From positions 62,001-126,000 of the forward strand of contig NZ_JABERI010000002.1 of assembly GCF_013004375.1 (NCBI RefSeq): a DNA stretch of 64,000 nt. Reading direction: 5' to 3'. Position numbers and translations under genes: made by a program. Under the pieces are notes generated by a model. The model had not been told where the DNA came from. It did no database searches and saw only the letters and a program-made list of their open reading frames with translations. Within the stretch, counting starts at the first letter, position 1. Every line of letters begins with the position of its first letter. This stretch comes from Acinetobacter terrae. Its GTDB lineage: Bacteria > Pseudomonadota > Gammaproteobacteria > Pseudomonadales > Moraxellaceae. Of this stretch, positions 26,755 to 37,364 are shown piece after piece.

Positions 26755-27282
26755 TTAAGGCGCTGGTCCAATTAATATCAGACTTCTTGGACGCTCTACA
26801 TATCCTTCCCGTCCATCTGGAATAATTTCCACGAGATCGATTTGTGTTGGCGTGATATTCACCACACGGCCATGATTCACACCCATGTAGCTACCACGTT
26901 GTACGCGCTCTATTTCGCCATCTGGGGTTTGAATTAATGCCAGGATCTGCCCAGACTGACTACGCATACTTCCCTTCATATTCAAGGATTCGATGGCATA
27001 ACTTTCTAAAGGTTGCAGTTGACGTGACAAGTTAGGATAGACACGTTTTCCTGCCATAATTCTCAATTCAGCCGCGAGTGAACTCGGTAAAAAAGGGCTT
27101 TTCAGTTGATGGGCTGCATAGTCAAATGTTGGCACAGGTGGGAAAACCGGTGCCGGTTCGATAGGCAATGGCGCTTGATTACGAATACTTGCCATTTGCT
27201 CGTTGACCGCATCAATACGAGAATCACACCCTACCAATAACAAGCCTAATACCAGGCTTAAAGTCATTTTTTCTATTTTCAT
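26755..27282 (-). CDS. pilP: Type IV pilus assembly lipoprotein PilP
   Basis: A 175-residue inner-membrane lipoprotein with signal LGLLLVGC (acylated Cys19). It has a Pro-rich linker (LPIEPAPVFPPVPTF) and a C-terminal HR domain (about 105-175) with SQSGQILALIQTPDG, VQRGSYMGVNHGRV and VEIIPDG, which contacts PilQ. It links the PilMNO inner-membrane complex to the secretin. Its start overlaps the pilO stop by one base. Confidence 0.94.
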   Translation of the reverse strand: MKIEKMTLSLVLGLLLVGCDSRIDAVNEQMASIRNQAPLPIEPAPVFPPVPTFDYAAHQLKSPFLPSSLAAELRIMAGKRVYPNLSRQLQPLESYAIESLNMKGSMRSQSGQILALIQTPDGEIERVQRGSYMGVNHGRVVNITPTQIDLVEIIPDGREGYVERPRSLILIGPAP

Positions 27283-28007
27283 TACTGTGCCCCCCCAGCT
27301 GTAGCAGTTGCATTCGCATCTGCTGCTTGAGTATCCGTAGCACCGATATAACGATAGGTTTTGGCTTTCACGTTATAGGTAATTTGAGGAATATCGGTTT
27401 TTTTCTCTTTATTTTCCGTACCCGTGATATCAAAATCATGCAAAGTGACAATACGCGGAAGTGCTGCAATACCACTGACAAAAGAACCAAAGGCATGATA
27501 ATCACCGGTTGCTTCCATAGAAATGGGCTGCTCAATAAAGAACTCTTGCTTAATTTCATTTTCCAAACGAATATTTTTAAATTTCAGACCAGAATTCACG
27601 CCACTGACGTTGATATCTTCAACCAATCCGGGAATTTCAGTTTCTTTAGGCAATTGTTCCAGTTGCTGATTAAAATTCGCTTCCATTTCTTGTAACTGCG
27701 CTTGCAACTGTTGCAAATTACGCAGCTTGGAATCTTTTTCACGAAATTCATTGAGTAAATTTTGCTCTTGAGCACTGGCATTGGAAATTGCGTCTATTTG
27801 ACCTTTAATCAGCGCAAAATAACCCAGAATACCAATCATCATCATAATTAAAATCCAACAAGTGATTTTAACCGATAATGGCCAGCTCCCATAGTTATTC
27901 ATATCCAAGGTATTGAACTGCTGAAGAAACTTATCTAAGGTCATCTTCTTTTTGTGTGTAGCAACACCTTCATTTGGATTTAATTCATCAAATTCATCGA
28001 GACTCAT
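27282..28007 (-). CDS. pilO: Type IV pilus alignment protein PilO
   Basis: A 241-residue bitopic inner-membrane protein with a cytoplasmic N-terminus, one membrane segment (about 47-69), a coiled coil (about 75-122, QNLLNEFREKDSKLRNLQQL) and a ferredoxin-like periplasmic domain (about 125-230). It dimerises with PilN and binds PilP, aligning the assembly machine with PilQ. It overlaps pilN by four bases. The Ala/Thr-rich C-terminus is an ordinary tail. Confidence 0.94.
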   Translation of the reverse strand: MSLDEFDELNPNEGVATHKKKMTLDKFLQQFNTLDMNNYGSWPLSVKITCWILIMMMIGILGYFALIKGQIDAISNASAQEQNLLNEFREKDSKLRNLQQLQAQLQEMEANFNQQLEQLPKETEIPGLVEDINVSGVNSGLKFKNIRLENEIKQEFFIEQPISMEATGDYHAFGSFVSGIAALPRIVTLHDFDITGTENKEKKTDIPQITYNVKAKTYRYIGATDTQAADANATATAGGAQ

Positions 28008-28645
28008 TGTGCTGCCCCCACTGTTGAATTAGCTGTATTTTGTGCTGCTTCGGGTGTAGTAGGTTGTGCAATTTCATCCAAGTCAGCAGTAATGACGAAT
28101 GAACCATAACCTTCTTCAACACGTGGAACTACAGAACTAGGCGCCTTATCTTTCTTCTCTTCAACAGCTAAAAAAGAATTCATAAATGCGTTTCTATACC
28201 AGGCTGATGCTTCCAAACTACGCAAGAACTCTGCAACCGTGTTCGGGCTTTCCGCTTTACCTTCAATGGTAAATTTATCCCCTGTACGGACAAATTTGGT
28301 AATGTACAAATTACTTGGCGTAACGCGTACCATTTCATCAATCAGGCGAACCGCAATCGGGCGTTGTCCTTGCAACCCTTGAATCAACTTCATGCGCTCA
28401 ACAATGGCATTACGCTGCGCTTCCAAACCTTCTAGGGATTTCAATTGCACATCAAGGTTTTGATTGGTACTGGTAATCAGTTGATTCGCTTGCTCTTGAT
28501 CTTCAAGTTTATGGTCATAGTAAAACCATGCCAATGCGACCGCTAAAGCCCCGATTAATGCCACCCCAATACAAATTGTAATAAATTCTTTTTTTCGTTT
28601 CTCTCTTAGCTCATCACGCCAAGGGAGCAGGTTAATTCTCGCCAT
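28004..28645 (-). CDS. pilN: Type IV pilus assembly protein PilN
   Basis: A 213-residue bitopic membrane protein. The N-terminal MARINLLPWRDELREKRKK contains the INLLPWR motif that docks in PilM. One membrane segment (about 22-42), a coiled coil and a periplasmic ferredoxin-like domain (about 95-185, NLYITKFVRTGDKFTIEG) follow. It overlaps pilM by one base and pilO by four, consistent with coupled translation of the PilMNOP complex. Confidence 0.94.
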   Translation of the reverse strand: MARINLLPWRDELREKRKKEFITICIGVALIGALAVALAWFYYDHKLEDQEQANQLITSTNQNLDVQLKSLEGLEAQRNAIVERMKLIQGLQGQRPIAVRLIDEMVRVTPSNLYITKFVRTGDKFTIEGKAESPNTVAEFLRSLEASAWYRNAFMNSFLAVEEKKDKAPSSVVPRVEEGYGSFVITADLDEIAQPTTPEAAQNTANSTVGAAQ

Positions 28646-29706
28646 TAATCAAAACTCCTCAATGCCAAACCACATGCCACCATGAGTGAGGAAGCATCAT
28701 TCTCTATCTTTTTAATATCAATTTGTGGAGAAAAGCCCATTTGTAAAAATGGGTTGGCAATAGTCACACGATAACCAAGTTTTTGTTGGAGTAGCTTCGC
28801 GAGCCCCGGAATATTGGCATTACCTCCTGCCAATAAAATATGATCGATCTCATTAAATTGTGAAGATGAGAAAAAGAACTGTAATGATCTTGCTGCTTGT
28901 TGAACCACTGCTTCCAAGAAAGGTTCTAAAACTTCAACATCATAATCATCAGGTAATGAACGACTTTTCTTTGCACGGCCGGCTTCTTCAAAAGACAGAC
29001 CATAGCGATTTTGAATTTCTTGAGTGAGCTGCTTCCCACCAAACACCTGCTCACGCGTATAAATCACCTTATTGTTTTGCATCACAGATAAGGTCGTCAT
29101 GGTATGACCAATATCTAAAATACCTACAGTATTCACACCCATAGGTAAAGTATCGGAAAACACTTGATATGCATTTTCGATAGCAAAACTTTCAACATCA
29201 GCAGTTTTTGGTGTTAAGCCAGCAAGCTCTAAGACTTCAGAACGCGCTTCTACATTTTCAACACGGGTCGCAACCAAAAGCACATTCACCCGATTCGGGT
29301 TTGCCAAACGCTCCGGCAACACCTCAAAATCAAGACTCGCTTCATCTAATGGGAAAGGAATATATTGCTCAGCATCCATACGAATTTGAACTTCACGTTC
29401 ATCGTCCGTCATATCCGCATCCATCTCAATCGTTTTGGTAATCACCATTGAAGTCGGAATTGCAAGTGCTACGGCTGTGGATTGGGTATTTGCCAGATTG
29501 AGTGCTCGCTCTAATGCATCCCCTACCGCCTCTGGATTCAATATATTTTTTTCGACAACACTACCTTCAGGTAAAGGCACCAGCGCATAGCTTTCAACCC
29601 AATACCTGTTACCGCTTTTAACAGAAAGTTCTAACAACTTAACAGAAGTAGAACTAATATCTACTCCAATTAACCCCTTATTCGGCTTACGATATAACCT
29701 GAGCAC
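28645..29706 (-). CDS. pilM: Type IV pilus assembly ATPase-like PilM
   Basis: A 353-residue FtsA/actin-like cytoplasmic protein that binds the PilN N-terminus and, in other species, the assembly ATPases. LIGVDISSTSVKLLEL (about 12-27) is the first phosphate loop, ILDIGHTMTTLSV (about 196) the second, and LLAGGNANIPGL (about 291) the adenosine motif. The start is GTG 29706. It is the first gene of pilMNOPQ-aroKB and is divergent from mrcA, with 165 bases between them holding both promoters. Confidence 0.95.
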   Translation of the reverse strand: MLRLYRKPNKGLIGVDISSTSVKLLELSVKSGNRYWVESYALVPLPEGSVVEKNILNPEAVGDALERALNLANTQSTAVALAIPTSMVITKTIEMDADMTDDEREVQIRMDAEQYIPFPLDEASLDFEVLPERLANPNRVNVLLVATRVENVEARSEVLELAGLTPKTADVESFAIENAYQVFSDTLPMGVNTVGILDIGHTMTTLSVMQNNKVIYTREQVFGGKQLTQEIQNRYGLSFEEAGRAKKSRSLPDDYDVEVLEPFLEAVVQQAARSLQFFFSSSQFNEIDHILLAGGNANIPGLAKLLQQKLGYRVTIANPFLQMGFSPQIDIKKIENDASSLMVACGLALRSFD

Positions 29707-29871
29707 TATATAATTCCTATTATTTTTTTATCCCCAATAAAAGTAACCTACTAATCAGTGTTGGTCTATAATTTTATACAGATACAATAACGCATCTAAC
29801 AATCTGTATGTGTAAAGGCTATACTGACCGCCAATTAGTTTGCCATTAGCTCTTATTAAAACTTACTTGTT

Positions 29872-32400
29872 ATGAAAAAGCTATCTCGTTCGGGCCATGT
29901 TCATCCATTTTTTTTGATCATAATTATAGCCTTGGTCGCAATTCCGATGGGATTCTATGGCATGTATCTCTATATTGCCCCATCTTTACCTAAAATGACC
30001 ACTTTAAAAAAGGCGCCGTTATTAAAACCTTTGCAGGTGTATAGTGCTGATAATGAGCTTATTGCAGAGTATGGTGGCAAGTTATCTGTCCCTGTAGAAT
30101 ACAAACAAATTCCAAAACCATTTATCTCTGCCTTCCTTGCAGCGGAGGATTCATCCTTCTTTGAGCATAGCGGTATTAGCTTTAAAGGCTTAGGACGAGC
30201 GGTCAGTGAAACCATCACGGGATCAAATGTGCAAACCGGTGGTTCAACCATCACCATGCAGGTGGCAAAAAATTATTATTTAAGCCCTGAACGTACCCTC
30301 AAACGCAAACTGACTGAAATTTTCCTTGCGCGTAAAATAGAACAGAATCTAACCAAAGAAGAAATTCTAACTCTCTATGTGAATAAGATTTTCTTGGGAA
30401 AAAATGCCTACGGTATTGCTGCAGCAGCGAAAATTTATTACAACAAAAATCTGGATCAGCTGAGTATTGCTCAAATGGCGATGATTTCTGGTCTGCCGAA
30501 AGCACCATCTAAATATAATCCTGTAGTCAACCCAACACGCGCGTTGGAACGTCGAAACTGGATTCTTGGACGTATGCTGCAATTGGGTTATATCAACCAG
30601 TCACAGTATCAAAAAGCCATTGCTGAACCCGTCAACCTCGATATGCCAGACCGAGGTATTAACAATAAATTCCCATATGTCGGGGAAATGGTACGCTCGG
30701 AACTGGTTGAAAAATTTGGTGAACAAGCCATTGATTCTGGTTATAAAGTTTATACAACTGTCGATAGCAAACGCCAAGCCTATGCAGAACAGGCGGTGCA
30801 AGAAGGTTTAGAGGCTTACGACCGTCGCCATGGTTGGCGCGGTGCTGAAGCAAACGACAAACCACTTACTGAATTCAGTGCTTATGCAAACACTTATCCC
30901 GCAAAAGTTATTAAAGTAAATAGCAATTCCTTTGATGCACTGATGCAAGATGGCTCTACCGTGACTGTGCCTTGGTCAGGGATGTCTTGGGCTTATCCTT
31001 ATAGAAATGCCAACAGTGTCGGCCCTGCTCCACGTCAAGCTTCTCAAATTGTTAAAGTTAAAGATATTATTCGATTACGTCCCAATGACAACAAAACCTC
31101 ATGGGCGCTTGTTCAAATCCCCAAGGCTCAAGGTCAACTGATTGCAATCAACCCAAACAACGGTGCCATTGAAGCCGTTGTTGGGGGATATAATTTTTAT
31201 CAATCTAAATTTAATCGTGCGCTACAAGGCTGGCGCCAACCGGGTTCAACCATTAAACCGTTTGTTTATGCTTTGGCCCTCGAACGTGGCATGACGCCTT
31301 ATAGCATGGTCAATGACAGCCCCATTACGATTGGCAAATGGTCACCGAAGAACTCGGATGGTCGTTATTTAGGAATGATTCCTTTACGTCGTGCCTTGTA
31401 CTTATCACGAAATACCGTTTCTGTGCGATTGTTACAAACTGTCGGGATTGAACGTACGCGACAATTATTCATGGATTTTGGTCTACACGAAGATCAAATC
31501 CCGCGTAACTACACCATTGCTCTAGGTACACCACAAGTTCTCCCAATTCAAATGGCAACCGGTTATGCAACCTTTGCCAATGGTGGTTACCGCATTCAAC
31601 CACATTTTATTGATCGTATTGAAGATGCTTATGGCAAAGTCATTTACCAAAGCAATCCAGAATACGCATGTATTTCTTGTATCAATCAAAATGATGCAGA
31701 ACTGGAATCAGCTGAACCAGTGACTCCAGATGACGAAGTGATTGAAGTCACCAATCAAACCTTGCAAGCAGAAAAAGAACTGGCGCAACTGCAATTAGAT
31801 GAGTCAAAAAGTCAATATCGCCAAGCACAGCGGATTTTAAAATCCAGCTCTGCTTATGATATGGCCAACATTCTGCGTGATGTAATTCAACAGGGTACAG
31901 GTCGTGCAGCACTTAAAATTGGTCGTGGCGATATTGGCGGTAAAACAGGTACCACCAATGATGCTAAAGATGCCTGGTTTGCCGGATTCAATGGCAAGCT
32001 AGTGACTGTGGCATGGGTCGGTTTCGACCAACCCACCACACTCGGTCGTCGTGAATATGGTGGTGTTGCAGCTTTACCGATCTGGACCAATTTTATGGGT
32101 AATGCCTTAAAAGGCACGCCAGCGGCATGGGTTCATTTCGATAAAAATGCTAAAGCACCGACCAACCACACCCAGACTGTAACTATTGGTGAACCTGTCA
32201 GAGAGGATCGCTCTTCTCCACCATTGGCTCGCCCATTGTATCGTCCAGCACCTGTTGCCCCAACACGTGCACCTGAACGTGACTTTGATGACCTGCCTGG
32301 AGAAGAAATACAAGCTCCAGATAATGCGGACTCTTCAAATACGCAAAACCAAAATAATAAACCAGATGCACTTGAACGTTTAATTGATGTATTTGAATAA
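29872..32400 (+). CDS. mrcA: Penicillin-binding protein 1A
   Basis: An 842-residue bifunctional class A PBP: glycosyltransferase polymerising lipid II and transpeptidase cross-linking peptidoglycan, anchored by an N-terminal membrane helix (about 12-34). The GT51 domain has catalytic Glu92 in AAEDSSFFEHSG and the GGSTITMQVAKN motif. An OB-like insert (about 310-430) precedes the transpeptidase domain with STIK (about 459), SRN and GGKTGTTNDAKDAWF (about 689). The C-terminal tail is Pro/Asn-rich. It is divergent from pilM, as in many gammaproteobacteria. Confidence 0.95.
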   Translation: MKKLSRSGHVHPFFLIIIIALVAIPMGFYGMYLYIAPSLPKMTTLKKAPLLKPLQVYSADNELIAEYGGKLSVPVEYKQIPKPFISAFLAAEDSSFFEHSGISFKGLGRAVSETITGSNVQTGGSTITMQVAKNYYLSPERTLKRKLTEIFLARKIEQNLTKEEILTLYVNKIFLGKNAYGIAAAAKIYYNKNLDQLSIAQMAMISGLPKAPSKYNPVVNPTRALERRNWILGRMLQLGYINQSQYQKAIAEPVNLDMPDRGINNKFPYVGEMVRSELVEKFGEQAIDSGYKVYTTVDSKRQAYAEQAVQEGLEAYDRRHGWRGAEANDKPLTEFSAYANTYPAKVIKVNSNSFDALMQDGSTVTVPWSGMSWAYPYRNANSVGPAPRQASQIVKVKDIIRLRPNDNKTSWALVQIPKAQGQLIAINPNNGAIEAVVGGYNFYQSKFNRALQGWRQPGSTIKPFVYALALERGMTPYSMVNDSPITIGKWSPKNSDGRYLGMIPLRRALYLSRNTVSVRLLQTVGIERTRQLFMDFGLHEDQIPRNYTIALGTPQVLPIQMATGYATFANGGYRIQPHFIDRIEDAYGKVIYQSNPEYACISCINQNDAELESAEPVTPDDEVIEVTNQTLQAEKELAQLQLDESKSQYRQAQRILKSSSAYDMANILRDVIQQGTGRAALKIGRGDIGGKTGTTNDAKDAWFAGFNGKLVTVAWVGFDQPTTLGRREYGGVAALPIWTNFMGNALKGTPAAWVHFDKNAKAPTNHTQTVTIGEPVREDRSSPPLARPLYRPAPVAPTRAPERDFDDLPGEEIQAPDNADSSNTQNQNNKPDALERLIDVFE

Positions 32401-32406
32401 AGTCAT

Positions 32407-32432
32407 AAAAAGCCCTCAAATGAGGGCTTTTT
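32407..32432. terminator. Bidirectional terminator between mrcA and the RlmA-like gene
   Basis: AAAAAGCCCTCA/TGAGGGCTTTTT forms a 12-base stem with a very short loop and T-runs on both strands. Confidence 0.85.
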
Positions 32433-32439
32433 ATTTGGC

Positions 32440-33243
32440 TTATTTCTTTTTAAACAAATAAATTTGGAACTGCCCTTTCAATTCGAATTGCTCATTCTGC
32501 TCTAGCGCCTGACGACGTTCTGGCTTGGCTTTATAAGCATACGGCGTCATCGCAATCAGGTTTTTCAAGTCCGCCTGTTGCACAGTAAAAGGCGCATCAA
32601 CAACACTTTCCTCTACCAATTCAAAGGCATCTGCCAATTGATCAACAAACTTATGCGGTTCATGGGGGGTTACTTCTTCAAACAATGCCTCTCGCATCGC
32701 ATACAAGTGTTCAGTCGCAGGTGTCACGACCATTAAATATGCATGAGGCTTAAGTACACGTAATATTTCCTGCTTTGGAATAGGACTAAACAAACTGGTA
32801 CACAAGTCAATCGAAGCATCCAGTACTGGTAAGGTTGCCCCTGTTCCCACCACCCAGGTCACTTTTTTATTCAACTTAGCCGCAACCTGTACTGCATTTT
32901 TAGCAATATCCACACCCACACATTGCAGCACTTCAGCTTGCATGGCATTAGTGTAATAGCCTTCACCACAGCCAATATCGAGCAGGTTTTCAATACTTAA
33001 TTCACGAATTTTTTCGACCACTGCTTTTTGCAAAGGTGCATAGAACCCAGCACTTAAAAATGCACGGCGCGCCTGTACCGATTCCACAGTATCACCCGGG
33101 TTTTTACTGTGTTTATGCTGTACCACATGCAAATTGACATAACCCTGTTTTGCCACGTCATAACTGTGGTTATTAGTGCAGTGCCATGTTTTCTCGGTCA
33201 GTTTCAGTGCTTCATGACATACAGGACACATCAGCAGATTCAT
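32440..33243 (-). CDS. rlmA: RlmA-like 23S rRNA (guanine-N1) methyltransferase
   Basis: A 267-residue SAM-dependent methyltransferase. The N-terminal zinc finger CPVC (7-10) with C..NNHSYDVAKQGYVNL is typical of RlmA, which methylates G745 of 23S rRNA. The SAM motif is LLDIGCGEGYYTNAM (about 87-101), with motif IV-like LCTSLFSPIPKQEILRVLKP. Length is as expected. It stands alone between two terminators, convergent with mrcA. The exact target base is inferred from the family. Confidence 0.85.
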   Translation of the reverse strand: MNLLMCPVCHEALKLTEKTWHCTNNHSYDVAKQGYVNLHVVQHKHSKNPGDTVESVQARRAFLSAGFYAPLQKAVVEKIRELSIENLLDIGCGEGYYTNAMQAEVLQCVGVDIAKNAVQVAAKLNKKVTWVVGTGATLPVLDASIDLCTSLFSPIPKQEILRVLKPHAYLMVVTPATEHLYAMREALFEEVTPHEPHKFVDQLADAFELVEESVVDAPFTVQQADLKNLIAMTPYAYKAKPERRQALEQNEQFELKGQFQIYLFKKK

Positions 33244-33273
33244 ATTTTTCTCCAGTGCCTGAAATCAGGCGTT

Positions 33274-33312
33274 AAAAAAGCCGGCAGATGTGGGAGCAAA
33301 TGCCGGCTTTTT
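33274..33312 (-). terminator. Terminator of the rsmH-mraY cluster
   Basis: AAAAAAGCCGGCA (33274-33286) pairs with TGCCGGCTTTTT (33301-33312) across a 14-base loop, 11 bases past the mraY stop. Confidence 0.8.
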
Positions 33313-33323
33313 CGAATATTTGC

Positions 33324-34442
33324 TTAACGCAATTTTAAGGTCATTAAGCCTAAAACTACCAGCATAATCGTGATAATCCAGAAACGAATCACCACCTGGG
33401 TTTCACGCCAGCCTTTTTTCTCGTAATGGTGATGTAAAGGTGCCATCAGGAATACACGTTTGTTACGCATACGCAGTGAACCAATTTGCAGGAATACAGA
33501 AATAGCTTCGACCACAAACACACCGCCCATAATCGCAAAAACGATTTCCTGACGAACCATCACTGCAATCGTCCCCAGCATCGCCCCCAAAGATAATGCA
33601 CCGACATCACCCATGAATACTTGAGCTGGATGTGCGTTATACCAAAGGAAGGCCAAGCCCGCACCAATCATTGCAGCGCAGATCACCACGAGTTCAGATG
33701 AATATTTCACATAAGGCATGTGCAGATAATTGGCAAAACGCACATCACCAGCAAGGTAAGCAAATACACCCAAACCTGCTGCAACAAGGACGATTGGCAT
33801 AATCGCCAAACCATCCAGACCATCAGTCAAGTTAACGGCATTCGATGCACCGTTAATCACCAGATAAGTAAAGATAATAAAACCAATACCCAGTGGAATG
33901 GCTGAAAAAGGAATACTGATGTTTTTAAAGAATGGAATCAACAGATCAAGCATATTCGCAGTATGCACAGGATTGGCCTGTTGAGTCGCAATCACATACA
34001 ACGCAATACCTGCACCTAACGATCCGACAGAAGTCCAGAAGAATTTTTTCTTCGCAGGCAAGCCGGCATTGTCTTTATAACGGACTTTAATCCAGTCATC
34101 TGCCCAGCCTACAGCACCGAAGATCACCATCACCGCAAGTACAATCCAGACATAGGGATTAGATAAATCAGCCCAAAGCAAGGTTGAAATACCAATCGAA
34201 AGTAGGATCAATACCCCCCCCATGGTTGGAGTACCCATTTTCTTGGCATGACCTTCAGGAGCAAACGAACTGACTGCTTGGCCATATTTGAGTGCTTGTA
34301 GCTTACGGATCATCACCGGACCCAAGACCAGTCCAATGGTCAATGCGGTTAAGACACTGAGCAAAGCACGTAATGTTAAATAACGAACCACCTGGAACGA
34401 GCTGTTGTAGCCCGCCAGTTGTTCAAATAGCCATAACAGCAT
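33324..34442 (-). CDS. mraY: Phospho-MurNAc-pentapeptide transferase
   Basis: A 372-residue, ten-helix inner-membrane enzyme making lipid I from UDP-MurNAc-pentapeptide and undecaprenyl phosphate. Catalytic Asp motifs are visible: GWADDWIKV (about 110), [13 protein letters not shown] (about 202) and FMGDVGAL (about 275). The HHHYEKKGW loop near 335 is also typical. Its start overlaps the murF stop by one base, and it is the last gene of this division/wall cluster. murD, ftsW and murG do not follow. Confidence 0.96.
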   Translation of the reverse strand: MLLWLFEQLAGYNSSFQVVRYLTLRALLSVLTALTIGLVLGPVMIRKLQALKYGQAVSSFAPEGHAKKMGTPTMGGVLILLSIGISTLLWADLSNPYVWIVLAVMVIFGAVGWADDWIKVRYKDNAGLPAKKKFFWTSVGSLGAGIALYVIATQQANPVHTANMLDLLIPFFKNISIPFSAIPLGIGFIIFTYLVINGASNAVNLTDGLDGLAIMPIVLVAAGLGVFAYLAGDVRFANYLHMPYVKYSSELVVICAAMIGAGLAFLWYNAHPAQVFMGDVGALSLGAMLGTIAVMVRQEIVFAIMGGVFVVEAISVFLQIGSLRMRNKRVFLMAPLHHHYEKKGWRETQVVIRFWIITIMLVVLGLMTLKLR

Positions 34443-35848
34443 TAAAGTTTCTCCATCAAATCAGCCATCAATGTTTCCATATGGGTATAACGAGAACCTT
34501 TGAACAGGAAACTCATGGATTGAGGTTGATGTGTTTCAATTAGACTCAGTAAGAAAGGCAAAGCTTGCTCCTGGGTCAGGAAAGCCTGCATTTTTTTACC
34601 ATATTGGGTACTGCGCGCGCCTTCTTGAGTGGCAGGTGAAAACTCACCCACAGCCACCACAAAATTGACACCGGTCGCAACCAGATCCCGACCCAACATA
34701 TAGTGTTGTTGTGCCGCACTTGCCCCCAACTCACCAATATCACCGATCACCATCACTTTCACCCCATCTTGCTGAGCAAGCACTTCAGCTGCTGCACGCA
34801 TCGAGGTTGGATTGGCATTGTAAGTATCATCAATAAATAAATGGTTTTTAGCGGGAATAAAATTCAAGCGACCTTTGGCACCGGTCGCCTGCTCTAAACC
34901 TGTCACAATATCATCCAGAGCAACACCAATCGCGAGTGCAAAAGCAGCCGCGGCAGTGGCGTTTTGAACATTATGTTCACCAGCAAACGGCAGATTCACC
35001 TGACGAACACCTTGCGATGTGTTTAATGTGAATGTAGATGATTGCGGATGCAATTCAATTTCTGTGGCAAAAACATCACCATTTTCACCAAAGCTTAATA
35101 CCTGTTCGGTTTGTACAGCTTGACGAATTGGTTCTGCGAAATCATCTGCAGCAGGAACAATCGAGGTACCGGTTTTGGCAATATGTGCATAAATTTCAGC
35201 TTTAGCCCGGCGGATGCCATCGCGTCCGCCAAATTCACCCAAATGCGCAGTACCAATATTAATGATCCCTGCCACATGCGGTTGAACCAGATTTGAAGTG
35301 TAATCAATTTCACCCTGATGACTCGCACCGAGTTCCATCACCGCATATTGATGTTCAGCTCGAAGCTCTAACAACATCACCGGCACACCCAAATCATTAT
35401 TTAAGTTTCCACGAGTAATCAACGTGGGTGCCAAGCGCGATAAAATACTACCGAGCATTTCTTTGGTGGTGGTTTTACCGCTACTGCCGGTCAGTGCAAT
35501 CACTTTCACTTGTGAGTTTTGTGCGCGGCGATAAGCCCCCAAATGACCAAGGGCTAAACGCGTGTCTTCAACCACGAGTTGACAAATATCTGCATCCACC
35601 GGATGACTGACAATGGCAATTTCACAACCATTTTCCGCAACTTGAGCAACAAAATCATGTGCATCAAAGCGTTCACCTTGCAGCGCTAAAAAAGCATCGG
35701 CTTTTTCAGCATCACGTGAATCTGTCAAAATCCGTTTAATGTTGCCTTGAGGCACTTTCTCATTCAACCAGTAACCTTGAGTGGTATCCGCAAGCTGCTC
35801 AGCTGTCCACGGCTCTAAAGGCACTGTACTGGTAGTCGATGTATGCAT
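34442..35848 (-). CDS. murF: UDP-MurNAc-tripeptide-D-Ala-D-Ala ligase
   Basis: A 468-residue Mur ligase adding D-Ala-D-Ala to the tripeptide precursor. The ATP loop [12 protein letters not shown] (about 117) carries the catalytic Lys and Thr. The central motif includes [15 protein letters not shown] and [11 protein letters not shown], and the C-terminal domain has the [14 protein letters not shown] motif characteristic of MurF. It follows murE by 9 bases in the cluster. Confidence 0.96.
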   Translation of the reverse strand: MHTSTTSTVPLEPWTAEQLADTTQGYWLNEKVPQGNIKRILTDSRDAEKADAFLALQGERFDAHDFVAQVAENGCEIAIVSHPVDADICQLVVEDTRLALGHLGAYRRAQNSQVKVIALTGSSGKTTTKEMLGSILSRLAPTLITRGNLNNDLGVPVMLLELRAEHQYAVMELGASHQGEIDYTSNLVQPHVAGIINIGTAHLGEFGGRDGIRRAKAEIYAHIAKTGTSIVPAADDFAEPIRQAVQTEQVLSFGENGDVFATEIELHPQSSTFTLNTSQGVRQVNLPFAGEHNVQNATAAAAFALAIGVALDDIVTGLEQATGAKGRLNFIPAKNHLFIDDTYNANPTSMRAAAEVLAQQDGVKVMVIGDIGELGASAAQQHYMLGRDLVATGVNFVVAVGEFSPATQEGARSTQYGKKMQAFLTQEQALPFLLSLIETHQPQSMSFLFKGSRYTHMETLMADLMEKL

Positions 35849-35857
35849 TGTTGTTTC

Positions 35858-37354
35858 CTATTGAGCCGGATAAGCTGAATCTGGGGTGTGATGCTGGGTA
35901 TCGATGGCCGATTGCACTTCGACCACATCGTCAAACCAATGACGCACGCCGTCAATTTCTTGATAATTTTCATGACCTTTACCGGCAATGACTACAATAT
36001 CGCCTGCCTGGGCTTTTTGCACGGCAAATTTAATCGCTTCACGGCGGTCATGAATTTCATGCACCGCATGGACTGAAAAATCGATACCCGCTTTCATGTC
36101 AGCAAAGATTTGTTCTGGATTTTCGGTACGTGGATTATCTGAGGTAATCAACGCAATATCAGCACCATTGAGTGCCGCTTGAGTCATCAGTGGACGTTTG
36201 CCACGATCACGATCGCCACCACAACCAAACACAGCCCATAACTGATTGGATACATGACGTTTTAAGGTTTTCAGCACCTGAATTAAGGCATCAGGAGTAT
36301 GGGCATAATCCACCACAAATAACCGGTCGGCATCACGGATTACCTGCATACGCCCCGGTGCACCTTTCAATTGCGCTACGGTTGAAATCAGTGTTGCAAG
36401 ATCAAAACCGGCTTGTTCCGCAGTCACCAAACTTGCCACCAGGTTTTCTACATTAAAATGACCAAGCAATGGACTCTGAACTTCAAACTCACCTTGTTTG
36501 GTGATCAATTTAAAGTTTGCGCCATTCAAACTATATTGAATATCTTCAACCTGATAATCCGCAGTTTGCGTGGTTGAATAGGTCAGGATTTTCGGTTGCG
36601 CAGGATTGGCTTTTGCAGCATCGATCATGACTTTGGCATGCTCATCATCGATATTGATAATCGCCACTTTTAAACTCGGGAATTTAAATAAGCGCGACTT
36701 GGCTTCAGCATAGGCTTCAAGCGTACCGTGATAGTCCAGATGATCACGGCTTAAATTACTATAGGCCGCAATTTCAATATCGCAGCCATTCAAACGACCT
36801 TGTTCCAAACCATGGGAACTGGCTTCAATCGTGGCGAATTCTGCACCTTGTTGTGCATAGTCATGCAAGGCATTTTGCAGATGCAATGCATCGAGTGTGG
36901 TATGCGAAGATGCTTCAAGGTTCGGTAAAATTCCGTTACCCGTGGTTCCCATTACTGCACATTTTTTTCCTTGCAGCATCAATAACTCAGCAACAAGTCG
37001 TGAAATGGTGGTTTTACCATTGGTACCAGTAACCGCAAGAATTCGTGCGGCTTGTACGGGCTGAGTCGCTTGTAAATATTGCTTTTGCCATTGTCCCATC
37101 ACATGACGGACATTTGGCACCACGACACTATTTTCCAAACCCAAATCGGCTTCACTGACCACAGCCAAGGCACCGTTTGCCAAAGCTGACTGTGCAAACT
37201 GCAAGGTTTTTTCAGGCTGAGAAAAACTATTCAGGGCAATAAAAATTTGCCCTGGCTCAACTTTACGACTATCTAAACCAAAGCCACTGAATGGCTTTGT
37301 CATCCATCCAGTGATTTTTTCAGCGGTGTAGAGATCTTGAAATGTAATGGACAT
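35858..37354 (-). CDS. murE: UDP-MurNAc-tripeptide synthetase (meso-diaminopimelate-adding)
   Basis: A 498-residue Mur ligase. The ATP loop is GTNGKTTISRLV (about 112). The central domain contains EASSHGLEQGRLNG with the carbamylated-Lys region, and DNPRTENPEQI is the DNPR motif that selects meso-diaminopimelate over lysine. It adds the third residue of the stem peptide. It lies 10 bases after ftsI and is co-transcribed with the cluster. Confidence 0.96.
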   Translation of the reverse strand: MSITFQDLYTAEKITGWMTKPFSGFGLDSRKVEPGQIFIALNSFSQPEKTLQFAQSALANGALAVVSEADLGLENSVVVPNVRHVMGQWQKQYLQATQPVQAARILAVTGTNGKTTISRLVAELLMLQGKKCAVMGTTGNGILPNLEASSHTTLDALHLQNALHDYAQQGAEFATIEASSHGLEQGRLNGCDIEIAAYSNLSRDHLDYHGTLEAYAEAKSRLFKFPSLKVAIINIDDEHAKVMIDAAKANPAQPKILTYSTTQTADYQVEDIQYSLNGANFKLITKQGEFEVQSPLLGHFNVENLVASLVTAEQAGFDLATLISTVAQLKGAPGRMQVIRDADRLFVVDYAHTPDALIQVLKTLKRHVSNQLWAVFGCGGDRDRGKRPLMTQAALNGADIALITSDNPRTENPEQIFADMKAGIDFSVHAVHEIHDRREAIKFAVQKAQAGDIVVIAGKGHENYQEIDGVRHWFDDVVEVQSAIDTQHHTPDSAYPAQ

Positions 37355-37364
37355 TCATCACCTA